Origin: Lachnoclostridium sp. UBA7215
Lineage (GTDB): Bacteria > Bacillota > Clostridia > Lachnospirales > Lachnospiraceae
Length of the DNA stretch: 41,493 bases
Assembly: GCA_002490465.1 (NCBI GenBank)
Contig: DKUB01000058.1
Coordinates: 1-41,493 of the forward strand
Reading direction: 5' to 3'
Below are positions 31,879 through 40,191 of the stretch, piece after piece. A model generated the notes under the pieces. It worked only from the letters and a program-made list of their open reading frames with translations, had not been told where the DNA came from and ran no database searches. A program made the translations under genes and the position numbers. Position 1 is the stretch's first letter; every line of letters begins with the position of its first letter.

Positions 31879-32541
31879 ATGAAAATAGCGATTGATGGAC
31901 CGGCAGGAGCAGGTAAAAGCACAATTGCCAAATTAGTGGCAGAGAAACTTTCTTTTGTATACGTGGATACAGGGGCAATGTTTCGAACTATGGCCTATTA
32001 TTTTTTATCAAATGGAATTGATACTTCTGATGAGGAGGCTGTAAATGCTTCCTGTGATGATATTGAAATCCGTATAGCGTATGAAGAGGGTGAGCAGCAC
32101 ATATTTTTAAAAGACAAAGACGTGTCAGCAGAAATCCGGCAGGAAGAAATCGGGAAGAACGCCTCTGTTGTTGCAAAATATGGAAAAATTAGAACCCGGC
32201 TTTTAAATCTGCAGAGGAAAATGGCGGAATCTTCTGATGTTATTATGGACGGAAGGGATATTGGAACTGTTGTTTTGCCGGATGCTGAAGTGAAAATTTT
32301 TCTGACAGCAGCGGCTCATGCCCGTGCGGAGAGACGCTGCAGGGATTTGCAGGAAAAGGGAATTGCCTGTGATTTAAAGGAAATAGAACAGGATATTTTA
32401 GCACGCGATGAAGAAGATATGAACAGAGAAATCGCACCATTAAAACAGGCGGATGACGCCATTTACCTGGACACATCTGATATGACAATTCCGGAGGTTG
32501 TTGCAAAAATAATAGAGATAACAGAGGGGAAAAGGGTATGA
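31879..32541 (+). CDS. cmk: Cytidylate kinase
   Basis: A 220-residue (d)CMP kinase. The P-loop GPAGAGKS spans residues 7-14, followed by YVDTGAMFR (acceptor site), MDGRDIGTVVLPDA and the lid segment HARAERRCRDL with ILARDEEDMNRE. GGAGGAA lies 5-8 nt before ATG 31879. It overlaps ispH by 4 nt (ATGA). The order cmk-ispH-rpsA is a known clostridial arrangement, sometimes with fused genes. Confidence 0.96.
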   Translation: MKIAIDGPAGAGKSTIAKLVAEKLSFVYVDTGAMFRTMAYYFLSNGIDTSDEEAVNASCDDIEIRIAYEEGEQHIFLKDKDVSAEIRQEEIGKNASVVAKYGKIRTRLLNLQRKMAESSDVIMDGRDIGTVVLPDAEVKIFLTAAAHARAERRCRDLQEKGIACDLKEIEQDILARDEEDMNREIAPLKQADDAIYLDTSDMTIPEVVAKIIEITEGKRV

Positions 32542-33389
32542 AGATAGAACTGGCAGAGAGCGCGGGATTTTGTTTTGGCGTAAAACGGGCAGTTGACAGT
32601 GTATATTCGCTGGCCGAAAAAAAGCAAGGACCGGTTTGCACTCTTGGCTCTATTATTCACAATGAACATGTTGTAAACGATTTGGAAGGAAAAGGAGTTT
32701 TTGTTGTGGATTCTCCGGAAGAAGCTTTGGCTGACGGAAACACAACTGTAGTTATCCGCTCACATGGAGTTGCAAAATCTGTTGTCGATTTTCTTGAAAA
32801 AAAGGGGATTTGTTTTGAGGATGCCACATGTCCATTTGTAAAGAAAATCCATGAGACAGTTTCTTCTTATAGTGAAAGAGGATATGCTGTTGTTATTATA
32901 GGAACAGAGTCCCATCCGGAGGTACAGGGAACTCTCGGATGGACAGCTGGAAACGGAACGGTCATTGAGACGGCAGAGGAGGCAGAAGCGTTTTTTTTGG
33001 AAAATCCAGACCAAAAAGTATGTGTTGTGGCACAAACGACATTTAATTACAAAAAATTTAAAGATTTAGTTGAAATTATCTCAAAAAAAGGTTATGATAT
33101 ACTTGCTGTGAATACGATATGCAATGCGACTATCACAAGACAGAGTGAAGCTGCTAAACTTGCTGCTCGCTCAGATGCAATGCTAGTCATTGGTGGTATG
33201 CAGAGCTCAAATTCACACAAATTATACGAGATATGTAAAAATCAGTGTGAAAACACTTTTTTTATACAGACAGTAGATGATTTGAGTTCCATTTCACTCA
33301 GTTCATTTACAAGCCTAGGTATTACCGCAGGGGCTTCAACCCCAAATAATATTATACAGGAGGTTCTAGAGGCATGTCAGAAAATATGA
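32538..33389 (+). CDS. ispH: 4-Hydroxy-3-methylbut-2-enyl diphosphate reductase
   Basis: A 283-residue [4Fe-4S] enzyme of the last step of the MEP isoprenoid pathway, giving IPP and DMAPP. Cluster cysteines C12 (GFCFGV), C98 (ATCPF) and C195 (NTICNATITRQ) and active-site H41, H76, H126 and E128 are all present. It overlaps cmk at its start and rpsA at its end (16 nt, different frame), with the rpsA ribosome binding site inside ispH. In many clostridia the same two activities are one fused protein; here they are separate. Confidence 0.96.
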   Translation: MKIELAESAGFCFGVKRAVDSVYSLAEKKQGPVCTLGSIIHNEHVVNDLEGKGVFVVDSPEEALADGNTTVVIRSHGVAKSVVDFLEKKGICFEDATCPFVKKIHETVSSYSERGYAVVIIGTESHPEVQGTLGWTAGNGTVIETAEEAEAFFLENPDQKVCVVAQTTFNYKKFKDLVEIISKKGYDILAVNTICNATITRQSEAAKLAARSDAMLVIGGMQSSNSHKLYEICKNQCENTFFIQTVDDLSSISLSSFTSLGITAGASTPNNIIQEVLEACQKI

Positions 33390-34540
33390 GTTTTGAAGAA
33401 ATGTTAGAGGATTCATTAGTAACAATCCACAATGGTGAGGTTGTAGAAGGGACAGTTATCGGAGTTAAAGACAATGAAATTATCTTAAACATTGGATATA
33501 AAGCAGATGGTATTTTAACGAAGAACGAGTACAGCAATAATACAGATGTTGACTTGACTGCCGAGGTAAAACCTGGTGATACTCTGAAAGTTAAAGTTCT
33601 CAAGGTAAATGACGGTGAGGGCCAGGTACTTCTCACTTACAAAAGACTGTTGCAGGACAAAATTAATAAACGTTTTGAAGAGGCATTTGAAAATAATGAG
33701 ATACTTACCGGAAAAGTTGTTGCTGTTCTCAAAGGCGGTTTAAGTGTTGCTTATGAAGAAGGGCGTGTCTTCATTCCGGCAAGTCTTGTTTCCGATATTT
33801 ATGAAAAAGACCTGACAAAATATGCTGACCAGAACATTGAGTTTGTTCTTACGGAGGTAAATCCTCATAAGAGAAGAATTATCGGTGACCGCAAACAGCT
33901 TATTGTTTCCCAGAAGAAAAAGATGAAAGAGGAACTGATGGCAAAAATTGAAGTTGGCATGATGATTGAGGGTACTGTAAAAAATCTTACGGACTTTGGT
34001 GCATTTATCGACCTTGGCGGTGCAGATGGACTGCTTCATATCTCTGAAATGTCGTGGGGACGTGTAGAGGATCCAAAAAAACTGTTCAAAGTCGGTGATA
34101 AAGTAAATGTCATGATTAAAGATATTGCAGAAAATAAAATTGCCCTGACTTTAAAACTGGAAGGTAACAACCCATGGAAAAATGCCGCAGAGAAATATCA
34201 GGTTGGTACACTGATTAAAGGAAAAGTTGCCAGAATGACAGACTTCGGAGCATTTGTTGAATTGGAAGAGGGAATCGATGCATTGCTTCACGTATCCCAG
34301 ATATCTATTGACCATGTAGAAAAACCATCGGATGTTTTAAATGTTGGACAGGAAATCACAGCAAAAATCGTGGATTTCAATGAGGAAACTAAAAAAATCA
34401 GTTTGAGTATCAAAGCGGTCGAAATTGAGAATAAAAAAGCTGACACAGCTTCAGCTGGTGATGCGGCTTCATCGGGTGACAATGCTCAGACAGAAGATTC
34501 TGTTCAAACAGAAAATGTAGAAGAGAAAGTAGAAGAATAA
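33374..34540 (+). CDS. rpsA: Ribosomal protein S1-type RNA-binding protein
   Basis: A 388-residue protein with four S1 OB-fold repeats at about 20-75, 90-155, 190-262 and 278-347. The third and fourth (TDFGAFIDLGGADGLLHISE, TDFGAFVELEEGIDALLHVS) are canonical and likely bind RNA; the first two are more diverged. An acidic, Ala/Ser/Asp-rich tail closes it. Firmicute S1-like proteins have four repeats instead of six and attach weakly to the ribosome. AGGAGG at 33358-33363 is 10 nt before ATG 33374. It is followed 3 nt later by cheR. Confidence 0.93.
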   Translation: MSENMSFEEMLEDSLVTIHNGEVVEGTVIGVKDNEIILNIGYKADGILTKNEYSNNTDVDLTAEVKPGDTLKVKVLKVNDGEGQVLLTYKRLLQDKINKRFEEAFENNEILTGKVVAVLKGGLSVAYEEGRVFIPASLVSDIYEKDLTKYADQNIEFVLTEVNPHKRRIIGDRKQLIVSQKKKMKEELMAKIEVGMMIEGTVKNLTDFGAFIDLGGADGLLHISEMSWGRVEDPKKLFKVGDKVNVMIKDIAENKIALTLKLEGNNPWKNAAEKYQVGTLIKGKVARMTDFGAFVELEEGIDALLHVSQISIDHVEKPSDVLNVGQEITAKIVDFNEETKKISLSIKAVEIENKKADTASAGDAASSGDNAQTEDSVQTENVEEKVEE

Positions 34541-34543
34541 TAT

Positions 34544-35329
34544 ATGATGCAGGATAGCTATGAAATCTTTAAAAAAGAGTATCTGAAATTATCCACCATT
34601 GACCTGAATAATTATAAAGAAGGGCAGATGAAGAGGAGAATTGACAGTTTTGCCCAAAAATATAAGGTAGATACTTATAAGGAGTTTATTGCTTTGCTTA
34701 AGAAAGATTCGGAGGCATATGATAAGTTTATTGCTTATCTTACGATTAATGTTTCTGAATTTTACCGTAATCCAACACAGTGGAAAACATTAGAGACAGT
34801 GATTATACCAGATCTTATAAAGAGGTATGGAAAGCGTCTTAAAATATGGAGTGCTGCCTGTTCCACAGGTGATGAGCCGTATTCACTGGCTATGGTTCTC
34901 AGTGAGTTTCTTCCACTCAATAATATTCAGATTATTGCGTCAGATCTGGATAATGAAGTTTTGGAAAAAGCAAAAAAGGGATATTACTTGGAAAAAAGTA
35001 TAAAGGATTTACCAAAACGCTATCAGGATAAATACATTACACGTGACGGTAAAGGAATGGTCAAGGTTTCAGACCAGTTGAAATCCTGCATTAAATTCAT
35101 GCAGCATGATTTATTGCGTGACCCTTATCCCACCGGTATACATATGATTGTTTGCCGAAATGTTTTGATTTATTTTACCGGAGAGGCAAAAGACGGCATT
35201 TACAAGAGGTTTGCGTCTTCCCTCGTTTCAAAAGGTGTGTTATTTGTCGGGAGTACAGAACAGATTATTGAGCCGGGTAAATTTGGGTTTAAAGGTATGA
35301 AATCGTTTTTCTATGAGAAGACAGAATAG
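34544..35329 (+). CDS. cheR: CheR-type protein glutamate methyltransferase
   Basis: A 261-residue enzyme that methylates glutamates of chemoreceptors with S-adenosylmethionine. N-terminal helical domain (1-80) with the CheR motif NVSEFYR (69-75); methyltransferase domain with IWSAACSTGDEPYSLAM (about 101-117), ASDLDNEVLEKAK and CRNVLIYFTG. No other chemotaxis gene is near. It starts 3 nt after the rpsA stop with no good ribosome binding site, so its synthesis probably depends on translation of rpsA. A strong terminator ends the operon after it. Confidence 0.92.
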   Translation: MMQDSYEIFKKEYLKLSTIDLNNYKEGQMKRRIDSFAQKYKVDTYKEFIALLKKDSEAYDKFIAYLTINVSEFYRNPTQWKTLETVIIPDLIKRYGKRLKIWSAACSTGDEPYSLAMVLSEFLPLNNIQIIASDLDNEVLEKAKKGYYLEKSIKDLPKRYQDKYITRDGKGMVKVSDQLKSCIKFMQHDLLRDPYPTGIHMIVCRNVLIYFTGEAKDGIYKRFASSLVSKGVLFVGSTEQIIEPGKFGFKGMKSFFYEKTE

Positions 35330-35355
35330 AGTAGCTAACTGAAAAATGTAAGACT

Positions 35356-35387
35356 AAGAGGAATCAGCTTTGCTGGTTCTTCTTTTT
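35356..35387 (+). terminator. Terminator after cheR
   Basis: A 13-bp stem (35356-35368 with 35372-35384, two G-T pairs, TTT loop) running into TTTTT. Confidence 0.8.
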
Positions 35388-35423
35388 GCAATATTAGACA
35401 TATCGTTTGTCAGGACATAATAT

Positions 35424-35460
35424 AAAAACTCCGTGAATCCGGATACCCGGGATTCACGGA
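35424..35460 (-). terminator. Terminator of the Ig-like protein gene
   Basis: TCCGTGAATCC (35430-35440) and GGATTCACGGA (35450-35460) are perfect 11-bp complements. On the minus strand the stem is followed by GTTTTT (35429-35424), so it serves the minus-strand gene. Confidence 0.8.
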
Positions 35461-35470
35461 ATAAAATTTA

Positions 35471-36253
35471 TTACGCAGTAGTAAACCACGTATACGAGTT
35501 CTTGCCTGTCTGAATACGATAAGTAATAGGCGAGTATCCTTTTTCTACTAATATCGCTTTGCCACATGTTACGGTATTTCCCGGTGACAACAGTACGGTA
35601 CCTAAATCATCGACCGGTTCAAAGAAAAATCCCCAGTCAAGATTTGTTAATTGCCTGGTGGAATTATCCCCGTATATATTGTAATAGTAGTTGAAGATAT
35701 CTTTTGCCTCAATTGTCTGAGTACCGGAATTGTATTTAATCTGGAATTTAAAATATATATATTCCTGATTGGCTTCCGGAACCGGGTTAGAGGAGTTGGC
35801 TCTTGCCATCTGTGCAGCGCTTTCTCCTGATTCAAACCTTAAAAGCTTCATAGTAAAACTGCCTTTTTTCTTCCCCTCTTCGTAATAGTTAAAGGTATTA
35901 TTGTTATAGGCAGATTTAGGATTTGCTTTTGTGCCATTACCCCCCTTTGTTTTTACACTGACCTTACAACGGAGTTTCTTTTTGGAAATTTTTGCTGTAA
36001 TCGTTGCATTACCTGTCGCCTTTGCACGGACTTTTCCGGCCGATGTCACAGTGGCGATATTTTTTTTGTTCGATGACCACTTCACTTTTTTTGCCTTTAC
36101 TCCTTTCACTTTCAAAGTAGAACTGGTGCCTACCGTCAACGTGAGAGTGGTTTTGTTGAGCTTAATAGCAGCTGCCTCGGATTCTGTTGTTGATGAATAG
36201 CTGATTGGTATTAGCAAACTAAGAACAAGAACCCGTGAAAGTATTGATTTCAT
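35471..36253 (-). CDS. Secreted Ig-like (Big_2) domain protein
   Basis: A 260-residue exported protein. The signal peptide is MKSILSRVLVLSLLIPISYS followed by a likely cleavage near residue 28. A single bacterial Ig-like Big_2 domain spans about 31-105, with VGTSSTLKVKGVKAKKVKW, NIATVTSAGKVRAKATG and a closing KVSVK. After a Gly/Asn linker comes a C-terminal beta-rich domain (about 115-255) resembling envelope DUF4352-type folds. The longest frame starts at 36319, but AAGGAGG 9 nt before ATG 36253 and the promoter upstream fix the shorter form. Function is unknown; adhesion or wall-associated binding is possible. It shares the Ig-type pattern with the surface protein at 0-1.2 kb. Confidence 0.8.
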   Translation of the reverse strand: MKSILSRVLVLSLLIPISYSSTTESEAAAIKLNKTTLTLTVGTSSTLKVKGVKAKKVKWSSNKKNIATVTSAGKVRAKATGNATITAKISKKKLRCKVSVKTKGGNGTKANPKSAYNNNTFNYYEEGKKKGSFTMKLLRFESGESAAQMARANSSNPVPEANQEYIYFKFQIKYNSGTQTIEAKDIFNYYYNIYGDNSTRQLTNLDWGFFFEPVDDLGTVLLSPGNTVTCGKAILVEKGYSPITYRIQTGKNSYTWFTTA

Positions 36254-36290
36254 AACATTTTTCCTCCTTAGTCGAATCCTAATAGTTTTC

Positions 36291-36319
36291 ATTTTACAAT
36301 AAAGTTGTGTAAAATACAA
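36291..36319 (-). promoter_or_regulatory. Sigma-A promoter of the Ig-like protein gene
   Basis: On the minus strand TTGTAT (36319-36314) and TAAAAT (36296-36291) have a 17-bp spacer. Confidence 0.6.
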
Positions 36320-36337
36320 GGCAGCATCTTTTTTTTA

Positions 36338-36366
36338 TGGAAAACATTTGGGAAATATGCTAAGAT
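36338..36366 (+). promoter_or_regulatory. Possible lepA promoter
   Basis: TGGAAA (36338-36343) and TAAGAT (36361-36366), spacer 17 bp, about 33 nt before lepA. It is a modest match, chosen since lepA follows a divergent gene and needs its own promoter. Confidence 0.35.
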
Positions 36367-36398
36367 AAGCACAGAGAACGGGAAAGGAATTAACAGCC

Positions 36399-38216
36399 AT
36401 GTCAGTATTAAAACAAAGTCATATAAGAAATTTTTGCATTATTGCCCATATTGATCACGGAAAATCTACGCTTGCTGACCGTATTATTGAAAAAACCGGA
36501 CTGCTGACCAGCAGGGAGATGCAGGCCCAGGTACTGGACAATATGGAATTAGAGAGAGAGCGGGGGATAACAATAAAATCCCAGGCCGTCCGCATTGTAT
36601 ATAAAGCTGAGAACGGAGAGGAGTATCTGTTTAATCTGATTGATACACCGGGGCATGTAGACTTTAATTATGAAGTTTCACGCAGCCTGGCTGCCTGTGA
36701 GGGTGCTATCCTTATTGTAGATGCCGCACAGGGAATTGAGGCGCAGACGCTGGCTAATTGTTATCTTGCCATTGACCATGATCTGGAAATTATGCCGGTT
36801 ATCAATAAAATTGATTTGCCGAGTGCTGACCCTGTACGTGTCATTCATGAAATTGAGGATGTAATTGGGATTGAAGCTGAGGATGCGCCGCAGATTTCTG
36901 CAAAACTGGGAACGAACATTGAGGCAGTTCTTGAACAGATTGTAAAGAAAATACCGGCTCCGTCAGGGGACGAAAATGAGCCGTTAAAAGCCCTTATTTT
37001 TGATTCCCTTTATGATTCCTATAAAGGAGTTATTATTTTCTGCCGTCTTTTTGAGGGAAAAGTAAAAAAAGGAACAAGAATCCAAATGATGGCAACTGGT
37101 ATGGAAGAAGAGGTCGTGGAAGTGGGGACATTTGGCGCCGGACAGTTTATTCCCTGCGAAGAGCTGTCAGCCGGAATGGTCGGATATATAACAGCAAGTC
37201 TGAAAAATGTCGATGGTACCCGGGTCGGGGATACGGTGACAGATGCAGAAAATCCATGTAGAGAAGCTCTTCCTGGATATAAGAAGGTAATGCCTATGGT
37301 TTATTGCGGGCTGTATCCGGCTGATGGAGCAAAGTATCAGGATCTCAGGGATGCGCTTGAAAAACTACAGTTAAATGACGCCTCTCTCCAATTTGAAGCG
37401 GAAACTTCTGCCGCTCTCGGGTTTGGTTTTCGCTGTGGTTTTCTTGGGCTGCTTCACCTTGAAGTGATTCAGGAACGTCTTGAGCGGGAATATAATCTTG
37501 ATCTGGTGACAACAGCGCCAAGCGTAGTTTATCGTGTTTACAAAACAAATGGGGAATTGGTAGAGGTGACAAATCCGTCAAACCTTCCGGATCCATCCGA
37601 AATTGAACACATGGAAGAACCGGTTGTCGAGGCGGAGATCATGGTAACATCTGAATTTGTCGGTGCCATTATGAAATTGTGCCAGGAGAGACGCGGTGTC
37701 TATGTCAGTATGGAATATATGGAGGAGACAAGGGCTCTTTTAAAATATATTCTTCCGCTCAATGAAATTATTTATGATTTTTTCGATTCGCTGAAATCCC
37801 GTTCCCGTGGATATGCTTCTTTTGACTATGAGATGAAAGGGTATGAGCCGGCAAAACTGGTAAAATTGAATATATTAATCAACAGGGAGGAAGTAGACGC
37901 TCTGTCTTTTATCGTACATGAGAGCTCCGCCTATGAACGCGGCCGTAAAATGTGCCAGAAACTGAAAAAAGAAATTCCAAGGCATTTATTTGAAGTTCCG
38001 ATTCAGGCGGCAATCGGAAATAAAGTAATCGCAAGGGAAACCGTAAAGGCGGTAAGAAAGGACGTACTTGCCAAGTGTTATGGCGGTGATATATCCAGAA
38101 AGAGAAAGCTGTTAGAAAAGCAAAAGGAAGGGAAAAAGCGCATGCGCCAGATAGGAAATGTTGAGATTCCGCAAAAGGCATTTATGAGCGTTTTAAAACT
38201 GGATGATGAAGAGTAA
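36399..38216 (+). CDS. lepA: Elongation factor 4 (LepA)
   Basis: A 605-residue translational GTPase that acts on stalled or mis-translocated ribosomes. G1 AHIDHGKST (16-24), switch I RERGITIK, G3 DTPGHVDF and G4 NKIDLP are intact. EF-G-like domains II, III and V and the LepA-specific C-terminal domain (from about 490; AIGNKVIARETVKA, CYGGDISRKRKLL) follow. AAAGGAA lies before ATG 36399. The last 14 nt overlap hemW, an order known from Bacillus and clostridia. Confidence 0.98.
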   Translation: MSVLKQSHIRNFCIIAHIDHGKSTLADRIIEKTGLLTSREMQAQVLDNMELERERGITIKSQAVRIVYKAENGEEYLFNLIDTPGHVDFNYEVSRSLAACEGAILIVDAAQGIEAQTLANCYLAIDHDLEIMPVINKIDLPSADPVRVIHEIEDVIGIEAEDAPQISAKLGTNIEAVLEQIVKKIPAPSGDENEPLKALIFDSLYDSYKGVIIFCRLFEGKVKKGTRIQMMATGMEEEVVEVGTFGAGQFIPCEELSAGMVGYITASLKNVDGTRVGDTVTDAENPCREALPGYKKVMPMVYCGLYPADGAKYQDLRDALEKLQLNDASLQFEAETSAALGFGFRCGFLGLLHLEVIQERLEREYNLDLVTTAPSVVYRVYKTNGELVEVTNPSNLPDPSEIEHMEEPVVEAEIMVTSEFVGAIMKLCQERRGVYVSMEYMEETRALLKYILPLNEIIYDFFDSLKSRSRGYASFDYEMKGYEPAKLVKLNILINREEVDALSFIVHESSAYERGRKMCQKLKKEIPRHLFEVPIQAAIGNKVIARETVKAVRKDVLAKCYGGDISRKRKLLEKQKEGKKRMRQIGNVEIPQKAFMSVLKLDDEE

Positions 38217-39336
38217 AATCGGGCTATATATCCATATCCCGTTCTGTATCAAAAAATGCGGCTACTGTGATTTTGTGTCCTTTCCGGCAGAACCGGCCAA
38301 ACGGCTGGCGTATTTACAGTTGCTGATAAAAGAAATGGCGCTTTGGCGCGATAGGTTTCCTGATGGTGAGGCAGAAACCGTATTTATTGGAGGGGGGACG
38401 CCGTCCATTCTGGAAGCGGACGAATTATCCCTTTTATTTCAGGCAATCCATGATACCTTTTCACCGGGGCGTGACGCGGAATTTACCATTGAGTGCAATC
38501 CGGGAACTGTGACAGAAGAAAAACTGCGGCAGATGTTTCATGCCGGGGTAAACCGTATCAGTTTTGGGCTGCAGTCCTCTGTGGACAGCGAGTTAAAGGC
38601 GCTGGGAAGAATCCACACATATGCTGATTTTTTGAAAAGTTATGAACTGGCGAGAAAAATCGGATTCCATAATATAAACATTGATTTGATGGCGGCGATT
38701 CCGGGACAGACGCTCATAAGCTATGAGAGTACCCTTCATAGAGTGACAGGGCTGGCGCCGGAGCATATTTCCTCTTACAGCCTGATTATTGAAGAGGGGA
38801 CGCCCTTTTATCCGTTATACGGCGAATGTCCTCCGGTGGATGAGGAGACGGACCGGAAAATGTATGAATGTACCGGAGAAATTTTATCTGCGGCGGGATA
38901 CAGGCGGTATGAAATATCCAATTATGCCAGAGATGGGAAAGAATGCCGGCACAATATAAAATACTGGCAGAGGGAGGAATATATTGGCGTAGGACTTTCG
39001 GCAGCATCCCTTGTCGGACAGAGGCGAATAGAAAACGAAGCAGAGCTTGGAAAGTATCAAATGCAGGTATCAAAGGGGGAGTTTCCCGTCCGGGAGACAC
39101 AGATTTTGACGAGGGAAGAGGAAATGGCAGAGTTTATGTTTCTCGGCCTCAGGTGTATGGATGGTATTTCTGCCACCCGGTTCCAACACCTGTTTCAGAA
39201 AAATTTTGAGGCCTGCTATGGTGAAAAAGTATATTCCCTGATATCCCAGGGGCTCCTGGAAAGAGAAGGGGAGAGGATTTTCCTCACCCGGCGCGGGATT
39301 GATGTGAGCAACCGCGTATTTGCAGAATTTTTATAA
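38203..39336 (+). CDS. hemW: Heme chaperone / radical-SAM protein HemW
   Basis: A 377-residue radical-SAM protein with the cluster motif CIKKCGYC (C15, C19, C22) and the family segments GGGTPSIL, FGLQSS, NIDLMAAIPGQT and C-terminal HemN-like helices. HemW-type proteins carry heme for insertion into respiratory enzymes. They are often mis-named coproporphyrinogen oxidase HemN, which has an extra cysteine (CxxxCxxC-x-C) not found here: the residue after C22-D is F. The ORF starts at ATG 38203 or 38206 inside lepA, without a strong ribosome binding site, so coupling to lepA is likely. Confidence 0.93.
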   Translation: MMKSKIGLYIHIPFCIKKCGYCDFVSFPAEPAKRLAYLQLLIKEMALWRDRFPDGEAETVFIGGGTPSILEADELSLLFQAIHDTFSPGRDAEFTIECNPGTVTEEKLRQMFHAGVNRISFGLQSSVDSELKALGRIHTYADFLKSYELARKIGFHNINIDLMAAIPGQTLISYESTLHRVTGLAPEHISSYSLIIEEGTPFYPLYGECPPVDEETDRKMYECTGEILSAAGYRRYEISNYARDGKECRHNIKYWQREEYIGVGLSAASLVGQRRIENEAELGKYQMQVSKGEFPVRETQILTREEEMAEFMFLGLRCMDGISATRFQHLFQKNFEACYGEKVYSLISQGLLEREGERIFLTRRGIDVSNRVFAEFL

Positions 39337-39351
39337 AGAACGGAGGCAGCT

Positions 39352-40191
39352 ATGATGGAAGTATGGAAAAAGGTAGAAGATTGTGCAGGGCAGATTCGTA
39401 AAAAAACGGTATTCCAGCCACGTGCCGCCCTTATTTTAGGGAGTGGACTCGGGGCACTGGCTGACGAGATAGATACAGAGACAACTGTAGAATACTCGGA
39501 AATTGCTGGCTTTCCGGTATCCACCGTAGCTGGACATAAAGGACGGTTTGTATTTGGGTACATAGAGAAAATGCCTGTTGTTATTATGCAGGGGCGGGTT
39601 CATTTTTATGAGGGATATGCCATGAGCGATGTTGTACTGCCCGTTCGTCTGATGCGCTGCCTCGGGGCGGAAATATTATTTTTGACAAATGCTGCGGGGG
39701 GTGTCAGCCCGACTTTATCTCCGGGAGATTTCATGATGATAACCGACCAGATTAGCACATTTGTCCCCTCTCCGCTGATAGGAGCAAATGAGGAGAAATT
39801 CGGGCCGCGTTTTCCCTCGATGGATACGATATATGATGAGAGATTGCGCAGCATTATTAAAGAGACAGCGAGGAGGGAACAAATCCCCATAAAAGAAGGA
39901 ATATACCTGCAGACGACCGGCCCTGCGTATGAATCACCGGTGGAAGTGCGGATGATATCTATGCTTGGGGCTCATGCTGTCGGAATGAGTACCGCCGTGG
40001 AGGCAGTAGCGGCCAGACATATGGGAATGCGGGTCTGCGGTATTTCCTGTATTACCAATATGGCTGGGGGGACAAGTGCGAAACCATTGAGCCATGAAGA
40101 GGTCGGGCTTGTGGCAGACCGTGCCGCGCCGCTCTTTAAACGCCTTGTTACAAAATCACTGGAAGCAATGAGAATGGAGGAATCACTGTGA
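39352..40191 (+). CDS. punA: Purine nucleoside phosphorylase, trimeric type
   Basis: A 279-residue phosphorylase of the trimeric (human-like) class that splits inosine or guanosine, or related nucleosides, with phosphate. Motifs: phosphate-binding GSGLGAL and AGHKGRFVFG, GRVHFYEGY, TNAAGG, the substrate segment GPAYESPVEVRM and catalytic Asn of CITNMAGG. GGAGG is 5 nt before ATG 39352. The stop overlaps the GTG of the amidohydrolase (GTGA). That partner suggests a role in salvage of deaminated S-adenosyl-derived nucleosides; see findings. Confidence 0.93.
   Translation: MMEVWKKVEDCAGQIRKKTVFQPRAALILGSGLGALADEIDTETTVEYSEIAGFPVSTVAGHKGRFVFGYIEKMPVVIMQGRVHFYEGYAMSDVVLPVRLMRCLGAEILFLTNAAGGVSPTLSPGDFMMITDQISTFVPSPLIGANEEKFGPRFPSMDTIYDERLRSIIKETARREQIPIKEGIYLQTTGPAYESPVEVRMISMLGAHAVGMSTAVEAVAARHMGMRVCGISCITNMAGGTSAKPLSHEEVGLVADRAAPLFKRLVTKSLEAMRMEESL

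Noticed and set aside
35424..35460. Inverted repeat as a CRISPR repeat or insertion-sequence end
   Set aside because: It occurs once, stands just after a minus-strand stop and is followed by a T-run on that strand, so it is a terminator.
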